Source: Atlantibacter hermannii
Lineage (GTDB): Bacteria > Pseudomonadota > Gammaproteobacteria > Enterobacterales > Enterobacteriaceae
Reading direction: 5' to 3'
Assembly: GCA_900635495.1 (NCBI GenBank)
Contig: LR134136.1
Location: 1,302,001-1,366,000, forward strand
Length of the DNA: 64,000 nucleotides
The position numbers and the translations under genes were made by a program. The notes under the pieces were generated by a model that saw only the letters and a list, made by a program, of their open reading frames with translations, was not told the DNA's origin and ran no database searches. Below, in pieces: positions 18,772 to 28,338 of this stretch (position 1 is its first letter; every line of letters starts with the position of its first letter).

Positions 18772-19656
18772 ATGGAACAGGTCTATCGAACCGATCTCAA
18801 ACTGCTTCGCTATTTTCTGGCAGTAGCGGAAGAACTGCATTTTGGACGCGCTGCGGCAAGGCTGAATATGTCGCAGCCCCCGCTAAGCCTGCATATTAAA
18901 GAGCTGGAAAATCAGCTTGGCACGCCGCTTTTCGTTCGCCATTCACGCAGTGTGGCGCTGACATGGGCGGGCAAAATATTGATGGAAGAGTCACGTCGTT
19001 TACTGGCGATGGCCACGGCGTCGCTGGCGCGCGTCGAGCAAATCGGCCGGGGGGAGGGGGGAAGAATTGAACTGGGGGTGATTGGCACCGCCATGTGGGG
19101 GCGTATGCGCCCGGCGATGCACGCGTTTATCGACGCCAATCCGAACGTAGACATTCATTTTCGCGAAAAATCGCCGGGCCTGCAGTTAGCGCTGCTGGAA
19201 CGGCATGAGCTGGATGCAGGAATATGGCGGATGGCGCAGGATTTACCCCAGGGGATGGTTGGCATACGCCTTCATGAGGCCGCGTTTCTGGTGGCGCTGC
19301 CGGAGGATCACCCGCTGAGCAGGACCACAACCATTCCCCTTGAAGCACTGCGCGATGAGTATTTCGTCACACTGCCGTCGGTTCATTCAGACTGGGCGTT
19401 CTTACAGCGGGTTTGCCAGAGAGCCGGATTCGCGCCCATGATTATTCGCGAGGCGGTGGAACCGCAAACGGTGCTGGCTATGATCAGCATGGGATTAGGG
19501 ATTACGTTAATGGCGGACAGCTACGCGCAAATGCAGTGGCCTGGGGTCGTATTTCGTCCCCTCAGGGAGCGTATACCGGCGGATTTATACGTGGTGTATC
19601 AGCCAGCCTGCGCTACATCGACGGTGATGAAATTAGTACAGGCGCTCACCCAATAA
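18772..19656 (+). CDS. xapR: LysR-type activator XapR
   Basis: Xanthosine-responsive activator of xapAB. 294 residues: winged helix-turn-helix at about 1-60 (LLRYFLAVAEELHFGRAA, MSQPPLSLHIKELE), linker helix, then the effector-binding domain with conserved GTAMWGRMRP and LHEAAFLVALPEDHPL. It is placed immediately downstream of xapAB on the same strand. The 3' end is followed by the hairpin that also ends the tRNA transcript from the other side. Confidence 0.94.
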   Translation: MEQVYRTDLKLLRYFLAVAEELHFGRAAARLNMSQPPLSLHIKELENQLGTPLFVRHSRSVALTWAGKILMEESRRLLAMATASLARVEQIGRGEGGRIELGVIGTAMWGRMRPAMHAFIDANPNVDIHFREKSPGLQLALLERHELDAGIWRMAQDLPQGMVGIRLHEAAFLVALPEDHPLSRTTTIPLEALRDEYFVTLPSVHSDWAFLQRVCQRAGFAPMIIREAVEPQTVLAMISMGLGITLMADSYAQMQWPGVVFRPLRERIPADLYVVYQPACATSTVMKLVQALTQ

Positions 19657-19676
19657 ATCGCAGAACGACAGAAAGC

Positions 19677-19703
19677 AAAAAAGCGCCTTTAGGGCGCTTT
19701 TTT
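19677..19703. terminator. Bidirectional terminator between xapR and the tRNA cluster
   Basis: The stem AAAAAAGCGCC/GGCGCTTTTTT gives U-tracts on both strands. It can end both xapR (plus) and the Val-Lys tRNA transcript (minus). Confidence 0.88.
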
Positions 19704-19707
19704 ACAT

Positions 19708-19783
19708 TGGTGGGTCGTGCAGGATTCGAACCTGCGACCAATTGATTAAAAGTCAACTGCTCTACCAACTGAGCTAACGACCC
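19708..19783 (-). tRNA. lysV: tRNA-Lys (TTT)
   Basis: 76 bases with encoded CCA, a perfect GGGTCGT acceptor stem and anticodon TTT. Last gene of the minus-strand valUXY-lysV-type cluster next to gltX, the E. coli arrangement. Confidence 0.97.
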
Positions 19784-19787
19784 GAAA

Positions 19788-19863
19788 TGGTGGGTGATGA
19801 CGGGCTCGAACCGCCGACCCCCTCCGTGTAAAGGAGATGCTCTACCAACTGAGCTAATCACCC
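19788..19863 (-). tRNA. valY: tRNA-Val (TAC), copy nearest tRNA-Lys
   Basis: 76 bases, encoded CCA, acceptor GGGTGAT, anticodon TAC. Same sequence as the other two copies. The suffix assignment follows the E. coli gene order. Confidence 0.96.
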
Positions 19864-19902
19864 ATTCCGGTACTGCCGGGTAATGCTTAATAAGCGTCGA
19901 TA

Positions 19903-19978
19903 TGGTGGGTGATGACGGGCTCGAACCGCCGACCCCCTCCGTGTAAAGGAGATGCTCTACCAACTGAGCTAATCACCC
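19903..19978 (-). tRNA. valX: tRNA-Val (TAC), middle copy
   Basis: 76 bases, the same sequence as the flanking Val tRNA genes, with encoded CCA and anticodon TAC. A 39-base spacer separates it from the next copy. Confidence 0.96.
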
Positions 19979-20035
19979 ATACCTTAAATCGCTTATTTAC
20001 TTCTTATAACACCGCGGGTAGCCATTCATAATGGA

Positions 20036-20111
20036 TGGTGGGTGATGACGGGCTCGAACCGCCGACCCCCTCCGTGTAAAGGAGATGCTCTACCAACTGA
20101 GCTAATCACCC
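20036..20111 (-). tRNA. valU: tRNA-Val (TAC), first of the cluster
   Basis: 76 bases, encoded CCA, anticodon TAC. First gene of the minus-strand tRNA transcript, whose promoter lies in the 257 bases shared with the divergent gltX. Confidence 0.96.
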
Positions 20112-20368
20112 CGCTGTGTGGAGTCGCATTATAGGGAGAGTTGAAAATGAGTCAACGCATTTTCTTAAGTTTTTAATCGCTCGTCTTAAATTTAGCCAAT
20201 GCGATCGTTTCTTCCCCGTTTGCGCTTGATTTGTCATCAAATTATCGGAATAACACGTAACCCGTGGCATCAACATTGAGGAATCGGTTGACGGTGGTAG
20301 AATATTGCCCACTTAGCATTCCAGGCATTTGCCGTTTTCCGGCACCTTTACAAACGTAAGGCCATTTA

Positions 20369-21784
20369 ATGAAAATCAAAACCCGCTTCGCACCGAGCCC
20401 AACAGGCTATCTGCACGTCGGTGGCGCTCGTACTGCTCTCTATTCCTGGCTTTTTGCCCGCAATCTTGGCGGCGAATTTGTCCTGCGCATTGAAGATACC
20501 GATCTGGAACGTTCAACGCCGGAAGCCATCGAAGCAATTATGGATGGCATTAACTGGCTGAGCCTGCAGTGGGATGAGGGCCCGTATTTCCAGACCAAAC
20601 GTTTCGATCGTTATAACGCGGTTATCGATGAAATGCTTGAAGCGGGTACGGCGTATAAATGCTACTGCTCCAAAGAGCGTCTTGAGGCGCTGCGTGAAGA
20701 GCAAATGGCAAAAGGTGAAAAACCGCGTTATGACGGCCGCTGCCGCCATGGCCATGAGCATCATGCTGCCGACGAGCCTTGCGTGGTGCGTTTCGCTAAC
20801 CCACAGGAAGGCTCTGTGATTTTTGACGATCAGATCCGCGGCCCGATTGAATTCAGCAATCAGGAGCTGGACGATCTGATCATCCGCCGTACTGACGGTT
20901 CTCCGACCTACAACTTCTGCGTCGTGGTTGACGACTGGGATATGGAAATTACGCATGTCATCCGTGGGGAAGACCATATCAACAACACGCCGCGCCAGAT
21001 TAACATCCTGAAAGCGCTTAACGCGCCGGTGCCGCTGTATGCGCACGTTTCCATGATCAACGGTGATGACGGGAAAAAACTGTCCAAGCGCCATGGCGCG
21101 GTGAGCGTTATGCAATACCGTGATGACGGTTATCTGCCGGAAGCGCTGCTCAACTATCTGGTGCGCCTGGGTTGGTCTCATGGCGATCAGGAAATTTTCA
21201 GCCGTGAAGAGATGATTAAGCTCTTCGATTTGCATGCGGTGAGTAAATCAGCAAGTGCGTTCAACACCGAAAAACTGCAATGGTTGAACCATCATTACAT
21301 CAACTCCCTGGCGCCGGAATACGTGGCAACGCATCTGCAATGGCATATCGAGCAGGAAAACATCGATACCCGCAACGGGCCTGAACTGGCGGCGCTGGTG
21401 AAACTGCTGGGCGAACGTTGCAAGACGCTAAAAGAAATGGCCGCAACCTGCCGCTATTTCTATGAGGATTTCGCAGAATTTGACGCCGATGCGGCGAAGA
21501 AACACCTGCGTCCGGTTGCGCGTCAGCCGCTGGAAGTGGTGCGTGATAAATTAGCTGCAATCACCGACTGGACCGCTGAAAACGTCCATAACGCCATTCA
21601 GGCAACTGCCGATGAACTGGAAGTGGGCATGGGGAAAGTGGGTATGCCGCTGCGCGTTGCGGTCACCGGCGCAGGCCAGTCGCCCGGCCTGGACGTTACC
21701 GTTCATGCTATTGGTAAAAACCGTTCAATAGAGCGTATAAATAAAGCGCTGGCATTTATTGCCGAGCGTGAAAGCCAGCAGTAA
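20369..21784 (+). CDS. gltX: Glutamyl-tRNA synthetase GltX
   Basis: Charges tRNA-Glu with glutamate. 471 residues, the E. coli length. Class I signature PSPTGYLHVGGART at about 9-22 (YLHVG is the HIGH motif) and KKLSKRHG near 235 (the KMSKS loop). A Cys/His zinc site lies around 98-127 (CYC, then CRHGH). Helical anticodon-binding domains follow from about 320. Divergent from the Val/Lys tRNA cluster. No anomalies. Confidence 0.98.
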   Translation: MKIKTRFAPSPTGYLHVGGARTALYSWLFARNLGGEFVLRIEDTDLERSTPEAIEAIMDGINWLSLQWDEGPYFQTKRFDRYNAVIDEMLEAGTAYKCYCSKERLEALREEQMAKGEKPRYDGRCRHGHEHHAADEPCVVRFANPQEGSVIFDDQIRGPIEFSNQELDDLIIRRTDGSPTYNFCVVVDDWDMEITHVIRGEDHINNTPRQINILKALNAPVPLYAHVSMINGDDGKKLSKRHGAVSVMQYRDDGYLPEALLNYLVRLGWSHGDQEIFSREEMIKLFDLHAVSKSASAFNTEKLQWLNHHYINSLAPEYVATHLQWHIEQENIDTRNGPELAALVKLLGERCKTLKEMAATCRYFYEDFAEFDADAAKKHLRPVARQPLEVVRDKLAAITDWTAENVHNAIQATADELEVGMGKVGMPLRVAVTGAGQSPGLDVTVHAIGKNRSIERINKALAFIAERESQQ

Positions 21785-21806
21785 GAAACACGTAAGCCAT
21801 AAAAAA

Positions 21807-21835
21807 ATAAAGCCGGTTTTACCGGCTTTATTTTT
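21807..21835. terminator. Bidirectional terminator gltX/yfeD
   Basis: The stem ATAAAGCCGGT/ACCGGCTTTAT is followed by five T on the plus strand and seven A upstream, which read as T on the minus strand. It serves the convergent gltX and yfeD. Confidence 0.88.
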
Positions 21836-21840
21836 GGACG

Positions 21841-22227
21841 CTATTCATCTTTAATGCCAAGTCGATTAAGTAAGCCGCTAATCCCCTCGCGCAAAATTAA
21901 TGCCGAGAGCTTCTGGCATTCCTGTACGGTCATCGCCTGGGCGACCTGACGCAGTTGATTTTCCAGCACTGCGGCATCGTCGCCGTAAGGCTGGGTCGGT
22001 TCTGCAACGTGATAATCCTGCGTCCGGCCCTGCATTTTTACCGTTCCCGATACATATTCACGCACGCGTTCGTCAACAATGATCAAATGCGCTTTCCCAC
22101 CTTTGACGCCTTTAAGAGGCACCGTCTGCCATTTTTGATCAACGACCCAGCGGTTAATGGTCTGCGCTTTATAGCCGGTTAATTCGGCAAGTTCTGCCGG
22201 TGTCATCCTTGGTTTGAAATTCAACAT
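21841..22227 (-). CDS. yfeD: YfeD, putative DNA-binding protein (DUF1323)
   Basis: 128 residues. The N terminus is a helix-turn-helix-like segment (MTPAELAELTGYKAQTINRW) followed by KGVKGGKAHLIIVDERVREY and a conserved C-terminal helix (KLSALILREGISGLLNRLGI). It is a tandem paralogue of YfeC: the two share the same motif order and the same C-terminal ending. It lies three bases after yfeC, so the two are probably translated from one mRNA. The function is unknown; DNA binding is inferred from the N-terminal motif. Confidence 0.87.
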   Translation of the reverse strand: MLNFKPRMTPAELAELTGYKAQTINRWVVDQKWQTVPLKGVKGGKAHLIIVDERVREYVSGTVKMQGRTQDYHVAEPTQPYGDDAAVLENQLRQVAQAMTVQECQKLSALILREGISGLLNRLGIKDE

Positions 22228-22230
22228 ATG

Positions 22231-22593
22231 CTAGCCATCATGACGAATACTGAGTCGTTGCAACATGCCTGAAATGCCCTCTCTGAGGAGTAATGAGGTC
22301 ATTTGTTTTTGTTCGGATGGCGTCATTTCTTTCAGGGAATTAATCAATAAGCTTTCAAGTGGCGTTTCCGTCTGCGGGGCAATATAAGAAGCATGAGGTT
22401 CGGTGGCTCGTTGCGCGCTGCGGATAAATTGCCGAACTTGTTCGTTTACGTGTATCAGTCTTGCTTTGCCACCCTGTACTCCGGGTTTCGGCGAGGTTTC
22501 CCAGCCTTCTTTACGCACCCATTTATTGATCGTTTGTCGACTGTAACCGGTGATCATAGCCAATTCTTCTGGCGTCATTCGTTCCTTGAGCAT
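22231..22593 (-). CDS. yfeC: YfeC, putative DNA-binding protein (DUF1323)
   Basis: 120 residues. N-terminal helix-turn-helix-like MTPEELAMITGYSRQTINKW, then PGVQGGKARLIHVNEQVRQF, a variable middle, and the C-terminal helix TSLLLREGISGMLQRLSI. It is the promoter-proximal member of a two-gene unit with yfeD. YfeC-like proteins have been connected with extracellular DNA release in E. coli, but the mechanism is not settled. The start is the ATG at 22593. Confidence 0.86.
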   Translation of the reverse strand: MLKERMTPEELAMITGYSRQTINKWVRKEGWETSPKPGVQGGKARLIHVNEQVRQFIRSAQRATEPHASYIAPQTETPLESLLINSLKEMTPSEQKQMTSLLLREGISGMLQRLSIRHDG

Positions 22594-22811
22594 GATTACT
22601 CCAGTAATTTATAAGGTTATTAGCTGTTCATGTTATAGCACTATTTTACTGGAAACTGTGACGTGAATAACTAGCGGGTTCAGGAAAGTGCGAGAGAGGT
22701 ACAATGTTGCTGGCTTTTTCAGCGGTCGCGATTAAACAGTGAATTTCGCGTTGACAGGGTTAGGTGGAATTCATATTATTCGGGCCGTCAACACGACATC
22801 TGTTTTGCGTA

Positions 22812-22887
<76 letters not shown>

Positions 22888-22925
22888 AACTTCTTCCCGC
22901 AAGTTTGGTGCAAACAGAACATTGT

Positions 22926-23001
<76 letters not shown>

Positions 23002-23010
23002 CTTTTTGAA

Positions 23011-23037
23011 CCCTCGCCTCGGCGGGGTTTTTATTTT
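23011..23037 (+). terminator. Terminator of the tRNA-Ala pair
   Basis: A GC-rich stem-loop (CCTCGC-CTCG-GCGGGG) followed by TTTTTATTTT. Confidence 0.8.
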
Positions 23038-23234
23038 CCGTCGTTATTTTTTTTAATTCCCGCTGATCAACAACTTTCCTTTAATTTTTAATGATTTCAT
23101 TTTGTATTTATTCGTTAAGCCCCGGTTTATCGAATGCGCAATACTATGCCTGTCTCTTGCACTGAATAAACGTTAACCATATTATAAACGGCGCTTATTT
23201 TTCACCTCGAATTAACAATTAAAATTATGAACCC

Positions 23235-25453
23235 ATGTTAAACAAAACTGGTTTAAAAAAATTTTTTGTAGCGCTGGTGTTGTTATTTTTATTGCTGCCG
23301 GTTGCGCGTTTTATTTCGCCCAGAGCGATTGTTGATCAGCAGGCGCTTTATCTGGCTTATCTGCCGATAAGCTTAATGGTGGCGATGCTGATGTTATTTG
23401 GCCGCCATGCTATCGCGCCGTTAGTCATTGTCTTTGCCATCTCGTGTTCACTGCGTTATTCCCTGGATGCGTTCCAATTCGGTGCGTTTCTGTTGCCCTT
23501 ATCGCGCCGTTTATCCTGTGCGCCGTGATTTGCCGCTCCTTTCAGGGGCGGCGCTGGCGTTATTCCTTCACCGGAAAGGGGATCGGACCGCGGCTTTTAT
23601 GGATGGGTTTCGCGGCGCCGCTACTCAGTATGCTAATGAGATACGGCCTTGGACACTGTTATTCTTTTCCCCCGGCCGTGCAGCCTTTCTTTGGGCATGC
23701 GTCGACCATGTTTACTATTATCGACGCGCAAAATACCGTGGCGGCATCGGTAATATTCACCGGATTATTCTATTACCCGCTTCGTTTGTGTCTGAGCCCC
23801 GCTTTTGCACGGGCCTTCTTGCGGCGGTGCCTTATTCCTCTCCTGGTGCCGGGGCAGCGAATTTTTACGCTGTGCTGGGCGGCGTTGGTGATGATGATGG
23901 TGATAATTTGTTGCGGCCCTTACGAAACAGCATGGATATCTGGCTACCTGGCGCCCGTGATCTTTGTCTTATTCACCATTGGCGTTTTCAAACTCGGCGC
24001 ACGTCTTATTTGCCTGCTGTGGTCGCTCACGGCCTGGATGTTATTAAGCTGGAACGATAGTTTTCTCTACGGTAATTCCCCCTCTTCGCTGGCCTTTGTT
24101 TTATCGGTATTTATTGCGTTCACGGTCTCCCTGCTGTTTATGGCGGTGATATATCAACGTAATGAGAGAATGAAACGGCAGTATTATTCGCTCTCGCTCA
24201 CCGACCCGCTTACCCGCATGCCTAATTTACGTGCGCTGGAAAAGCTCATCAAAAAAGAGCACAGCGGCACATTATGTTGCCTGCGGTTGAACAACATGGA
24301 GCTACTGAGCCAGCATTATGGCCTGATGATGCGCATTCACGTTAAGAAGATAATCGCCAGTGTGCTTAAACCGTGGCTGCAATGCGGCGAGATGGTATTC
24401 CAGCTGCCCGGCAACGATTTATTAATCTTCCTCAAAGGGCCGGAACCGGGTGCGCGCTTACATCATATGGTCGGCCTGCTGAACAGTAAGCGTATACCCT
24501 GGAACAGCGTACAGCTGGATATCAGTTATGGCGCGACATGGTCGACGATTAATGACCATGAAGAAGAGCTGTATCGGTTAATCAGCCAGTTAAGTTATCT
24601 GGCGGAGCAGGTGAATGCTGACGAGCGGGTGTTGCCGCTCAATCACACCAGCAAAGTGTCAATATCCGGCGAAACCACGGAAAGGATCACGTTACTCCCG
24701 CCAGGTTAAACAGGTGCTGGATGAGGAGCGTATTGAGCTGTATGCGCAACCGATCGTCGACGCCAGCGGCCGGGGTTATCACGAAGTGCTGGCCCGTATG
24801 CGCTGCGACGGGATGTTCCTTACGCCGGACAAATTTATGCCGGTGGTGGCACATTTCAACCTGAGCGTGCGCTTCGATTTGCAGGTATTGGATGGGGTGT
24901 TGACGCATTTACAACAGCACCCGGTTGAGGATGTGCGCCCCCGGTTTTCGGTGAATCTCATGCCGATGACCCTGATGCAAAAAGGCGTCGCCTGGCAAAT
25001 CATTCAATTGTTCCAGGCGCATAACGTGCCGGTAAGTTGGGTTATTATCGAAGTCACCGAGGAGCAGGCTTTCTCTGATTCGGAAACCAGTACCCAGAAT
25101 ATTGCCTTACTGCGCGAGCACGGGTTTCGTATCGCTATTGATGATTTCGGCACCGGTTATGCCAATTTTGAGCGTTTAAAACGTATTCAGGCCGACATCA
25201 TTAAAATCGACGGCTGTTTTATTAAGGATATTGTGACGGACTCTCTCGACATCATGATCGTCAAATCAATCTGCCAGCTGGCGAAGGCGAAGTCATTTTC
25301 GGTGGTCGCAGAGTACGTTGAAACGGAACGCAACGCCAATTGTTGCTGGCGCTGGGCGTAAATTATTTGCAAGGCTACCTCACCGGCAGGCCTGTGCCGC
25401 TCAGCACGCTGTCGTCCATAATAAAAAAACCCGCCGTAGCGGGTTTTTTATGA
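23235..25453 (+). CDS. pdeA: c-di-GMP phosphodiesterase PdeA (YfeA), three frameshifts in this sequence
   Basis: Membrane-anchored signalling protein of about 730-740 residues when repaired. The N-terminal third is a multi-helix membrane domain of the MASE1 type, followed by a degenerate GGDEF domain (PGNDLLIF replaces GGDEF) and a C-terminal EAL domain that keeps the catalytic set: EVLAR, NLMPM, EVTEE, DDFGTGY, IIKIDG and VAEYVE. It should therefore degrade c-di-GMP and not make it. Frames break near 23499 (base missing), at the CCC 24697-24699 (C extra) and near 25331 (C missing). In the last frame the reading continues through the terminator hairpin, so the exact C terminus is uncertain. 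Confidence 0.85.
25423..25449. terminator. Bidirectional terminator pdeA/nupC
   Basis: The stem AAAACCCGC/GCGGGTTTT with a CGTA loop has A and T runs on its two sides. It lies between the convergent pdeA and nupC. Confidence 0.88.
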
Positions 25454-25463
25454 CGGATAAGCC

Positions 25464-26665
25464 TTATGGCAGCATCAGCGCTGCAATAGAAGCAGACAGC
25501 ACGCTGACCAGAGTCGAACCGTAAACCAGTTTCAGGCCAAAGCGGGACACGACGTTACCTTGCTCTTCGTTCAGGCCTTTAATCGCACCGGCGATGATGC
25601 CGATAGATGAGAAGTTAGCGAACGAGACCAGGAAGATAGACAGAATGCCTTCCGCACGAGTAGACAGCGGGGGTAGCGGACTGAGCGATTTTCTGCAGAT
25701 CCAGCATTGCCACGAATTCGTTGGAAACCAGTTTGGTCGCCATGATACTGCCCACCTGTAACGCTTCGCTTGCCGGTACGCCCCATAACCCATGCGATCG
25801 GGTAGAACACATAGCCCAGGATTTCCTGGAAGGAGATACCCAGCACGGCGGCGAACAGCGCGTTAAGACCGGCGATCAGCGCGATGAAGCCAATCAGCAT
25901 AGCGGCAACAATGACTGCGACTTTGAAGCCTGCCAGAATGTATTCACCCAGCATTTCGAAGAAGCTTTGGCCTTCATGCAGGCTGGACATCTGTAAGTTT
26001 TCATCTTCTTTATCAACGCGGTACGGGTTGATCAGCGACAGCACAATAAAGGTACTGAACATGTTCAACACCAGTGCCGCAACCACATATTTCGGCTGCA
26101 GCATGGTCATGTACGCACCCACAATTGACATCGATACGGTCGACATTGCGGTGGCAGACATGGTGTACATGCGGTTGCGGGACATTTTGCCGAGGATATC
26201 TTTATACGCGATAAAGTTTTCGGACTGGCCCAGAATCAGGGAGCTCACGGCGTTAAAAGATTCCAGTTTACCCATACCGTTCACTTTAGAGAGCACGGTA
26301 CCGATAGCGCGGATCACAATCGGCAGAACGCGGATGTGCTGCAAAATACCGATTAACGCAGAGATAAAGACGATAGGGCAAAGTACCTGCAGGAAGAAGA
26401 AAGCCAGCCCTTTGTCATTCATACCGCCAAAGACGAAGTTTGTCCCTTCGCGGGCGAAGCCGAGCAACTTGTCAAACATGCCAGCGAAGCCGTTAACAAC
26501 GCTCACGCCAACCTGAGAGTTCAGGAAGAACCAGGCAAGCAGGACTTCTATAACTAATAATTGAACAACAAAGCGAAGACGAATTTCTTTGCGGTTACGG
26601 CTAACCAGCAAAGCGAGCAGCGCAACAACGGCGAGCGCCAGAACAAAGTGCAGAACGCGGGACAT
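25464..26665 (-). CDS. nupC: Nucleoside:H+ symporter NupC, two frameshifts in this sequence
   Basis: Concentrative nucleoside transporter (CNT family) of the inner membrane, taking up pyrimidine nucleosides and adenosine. Repaired length 399 residues. The N terminus MSRVLHFVLALAVVALLALL is the first membrane segment; FNAVSSLILGQSENF and the late SNEFVAM and FANFSSIGI motifs are diagnostic of the substrate site. Two extra bases break the frame: one in the CCCC at 25781-25784 (after AWVMG) and one in the GGGGG at 25669-25673 (before LSTRAEG). Sequencing error is likely in both. A CRP-like site lies upstream. Confidence 0.93.
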
Positions 26666-26776
26666 ATGTGCTCCGAATATGAGGCAGGTTTAATTTTCCT
26701 GCACATTCTATGCAACGAAAAACAATAAAACGAGATCAAACGCTCACTATAGTAAGGTCTTGTGACGGACCGCAAA

Positions 26777-26798
26777 AATAGTGATCCATCAGACATTT
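26777..26798 (-). promoter_or_regulatory. Candidate CRP site upstream of nupC
   Basis: Read on the minus strand, TGTCT-N6-TCACT within AAATGT...ATCAC..TT matches 15 of 22 positions of the CRP consensus. NupC in E. coli is CRP/CytR controlled, so a CRP site is expected here. Binding is not demonstrated. Confidence 0.45.
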
Positions 26799-26955
26799 CT
26801 CGTATGTAGCGTAAAGAAATGAAAACCTGCATTCTGTGACTATACTCTTAACTCATCTTAACGCCCCGTTAACCACCAAAACGGTGACGCCGCTTCCGTG
26901 CGTTAACTGTTTTCAGCTATCAGAGAAATCGCATTATCCCCTTTTGAATGAACTT

Positions 26956-26974
26956 GATAATGATTCTCATTTTG
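26956..26974 (+). promoter_or_regulatory. Candidate Fur box upstream of mntH
   Basis: GATAATGATTCTCATTTTG matches 15 of 19 positions of the classical Fur box. It lies 42 bases before the mntH start, as expected for iron-dependent repression. Confidence 0.7.
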
Positions 26975-26983
26975 TTAGCATTA

Positions 26984-27003
26984 AACATAGCAAAGGCTAT
27001 ATT
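26984..27003 (+). promoter_or_regulatory. MntR box upstream of mntH
   Basis: AACATAGCAAAGGCTATATT contains the inverted repeat ATAGC-AAAG-GCTAT typical of the enterobacterial MntR operator. It overlaps the leader just before mntH and ten bases after the Fur box. Confidence 0.75.
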
Positions 27004-27015
27004 TTGAGGCAAAAA

Positions 27016-28254
27016 ATGACCAGCAGTCGCGTTGATAATAGTAATGGCCGTACGGCGCGTAAACTCAGGCTGGCGCTTATGGGACCGGCGTTTATCGCGG
27101 CGATCGGCTATATCGATCCGGGTAACTTCGCCACCAATATTCAGGCCGGGGCCAGCTTTGGTTATCAGCTGCTCTGGGTCGTGGTATGGGCCAACCTGAT
27201 GGCCATGCTGATTCAGGTGTTGTCAGCCAAGTTGGGTATCGCCACCGGCAAAAACCTCGCAGAGCAGATCCGCGATCACTACCCGCGTCCGTTGGTGTGG
27301 TTTTACTGGATCCAGGCAGAAATCATCGCCATGGCTACCGATCTGGCTGAGTTTATCGGCGCGGCGATCGGCTTTAAGTTGATCCTCGGCGTTTCGCTGT
27401 TACAAGGCGCGATACTCACCGGCATCGCCACGTTTTTAATTCTGATGCTGCAAAGCCGCGGGCAGAAACCGCTGGAAAGGGTCATCGGTGGCCTGCTGCT
27501 GTTTGTTGCCGCTGCCTATATCGTGGAACTGATTTTTTCCCGGCCAGCGTTTGCAGAACTGGGTAAAGGAATGCTTATCCCGAGCCTGCCGACCTCCGAG
27601 GCCGTGTTCCTTGCGGCTGGCGTGCTGGGGGCGACGATCATGCCGCACGTCATCTATTTACACTCGTCGCTGACGCAGAATCAGCATGATGGATCGCGTG
27701 CTGAGCGTTACTCCGCCACCAAATGGGACGTGGCGATTGCCATGACGATTGCGGGGTTTGTGAATCTGGCAATGATGGCCACCGCGGCAGCGGCCTTCCA
27801 CTTTTCCGGCCATACCGGGGTTGCCGATCTCGATCAGGCTTACTTAACCCTCGAGCCGCTATTAAGCCATGCGGCGGCGACGATTTTCGGCCTGAGCCTG
27901 GTAGCGGCCGGCCTCTCGTCTACGGTCGTGGGCACGCTGGCAGGGCAGGTGGTGATGCAGGGCTTCGTACGTTTTCATATCCCGCTATGGGTACGCCGCA
28001 GCATTACCATGGCACCTTCGTTTATCGTGATCCTGATGGGGCTCGACCCGACGCGTATTCTGGTCATGAGCCAGGTGTTATTAAGCTTCGGCATCGCGCT
28101 GGCGCTGGTTCCACTGTTACGCTTCACCAGCGACGCAACATTAATGGGATCGTTGGTCAACACGCCGAAAGTGCGGGCCATTGGCTGGGGCATTGTGGTG
28201 CTGGTGGTGGCGCTAAACCTGTGGCTGTTGATTGGAACCCTGTTAGGGCTGTAA
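27016..28254 (+). CDS. mntH: Mn2+/H+ symporter MntH
   Basis: Nramp-family proton-coupled manganese transporter of the inner membrane. 412 residues from the ATG at 27016, the E. coli length; an upstream in-frame ATG at 26836 runs through the operators and is rejected. The metal-binding motifs are present: YIDPGNFATN in helix 1 and ATIMPHVIYLHSS in helix 6, with the conserved transport loop between. Adjacent Fur and MntR boxes upstream suggest control by iron and manganese. The accessory PTS locus starts directly downstream. Confidence 0.96.
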   Translation: MTSSRVDNSNGRTARKLRLALMGPAFIAAIGYIDPGNFATNIQAGASFGYQLLWVVVWANLMAMLIQVLSAKLGIATGKNLAEQIRDHYPRPLVWFYWIQAEIIAMATDLAEFIGAAIGFKLILGVSLLQGAILTGIATFLILMLQSRGQKPLERVIGGLLLFVAAAYIVELIFSRPAFAELGKGMLIPSLPTSEAVFLAAGVLGATIMPHVIYLHSSLTQNQHDGSRAERYSATKWDVAIAMTIAGFVNLAMMATAAAAFHFSGHTGVADLDQAYLTLEPLLSHAAATIFGLSLVAAGLSSTVVGTLAGQVVMQGFVRFHIPLWVRRSITMAPSFIVILMGLDPTRILVMSQVLLSFGIALALVPLLRFTSDATLMGSLVNTPKVRAIGWGIVVLVVALNLWLLIGTLLGL

Positions 28255-28338
28255 GCCAGGCCGCTGGTCACGGTTTTTAACCGCCCGGCGGGTTACACTG
28301 CGGGTCTTACTTCTGCTGCGTTGTGGCAACATGAATTC

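Noticed and set aside
19646..19963. Open frame across the Lys/Val tRNA genes
   Set aside because: Its codons are tRNA sequence; the repeated peptide reflects repeated tRNA copies.
19788..20111. Repeat array resembling CRISPR
   Set aside because: The three near-regular repeats are 76-base Val tRNA genes with CCA ends, and the spacers are unequal.
20513..21235. 240-codon open frame opposite gltX
   Set aside because: Antisense to a fully conserved synthetase gene, with low-complexity His/Arg content and no start signal.
27723..28280. 185-codon frame inside mntH
   Set aside because: Same-strand shadow frame within intact mntH; Gly/Arg-rich with no family match.
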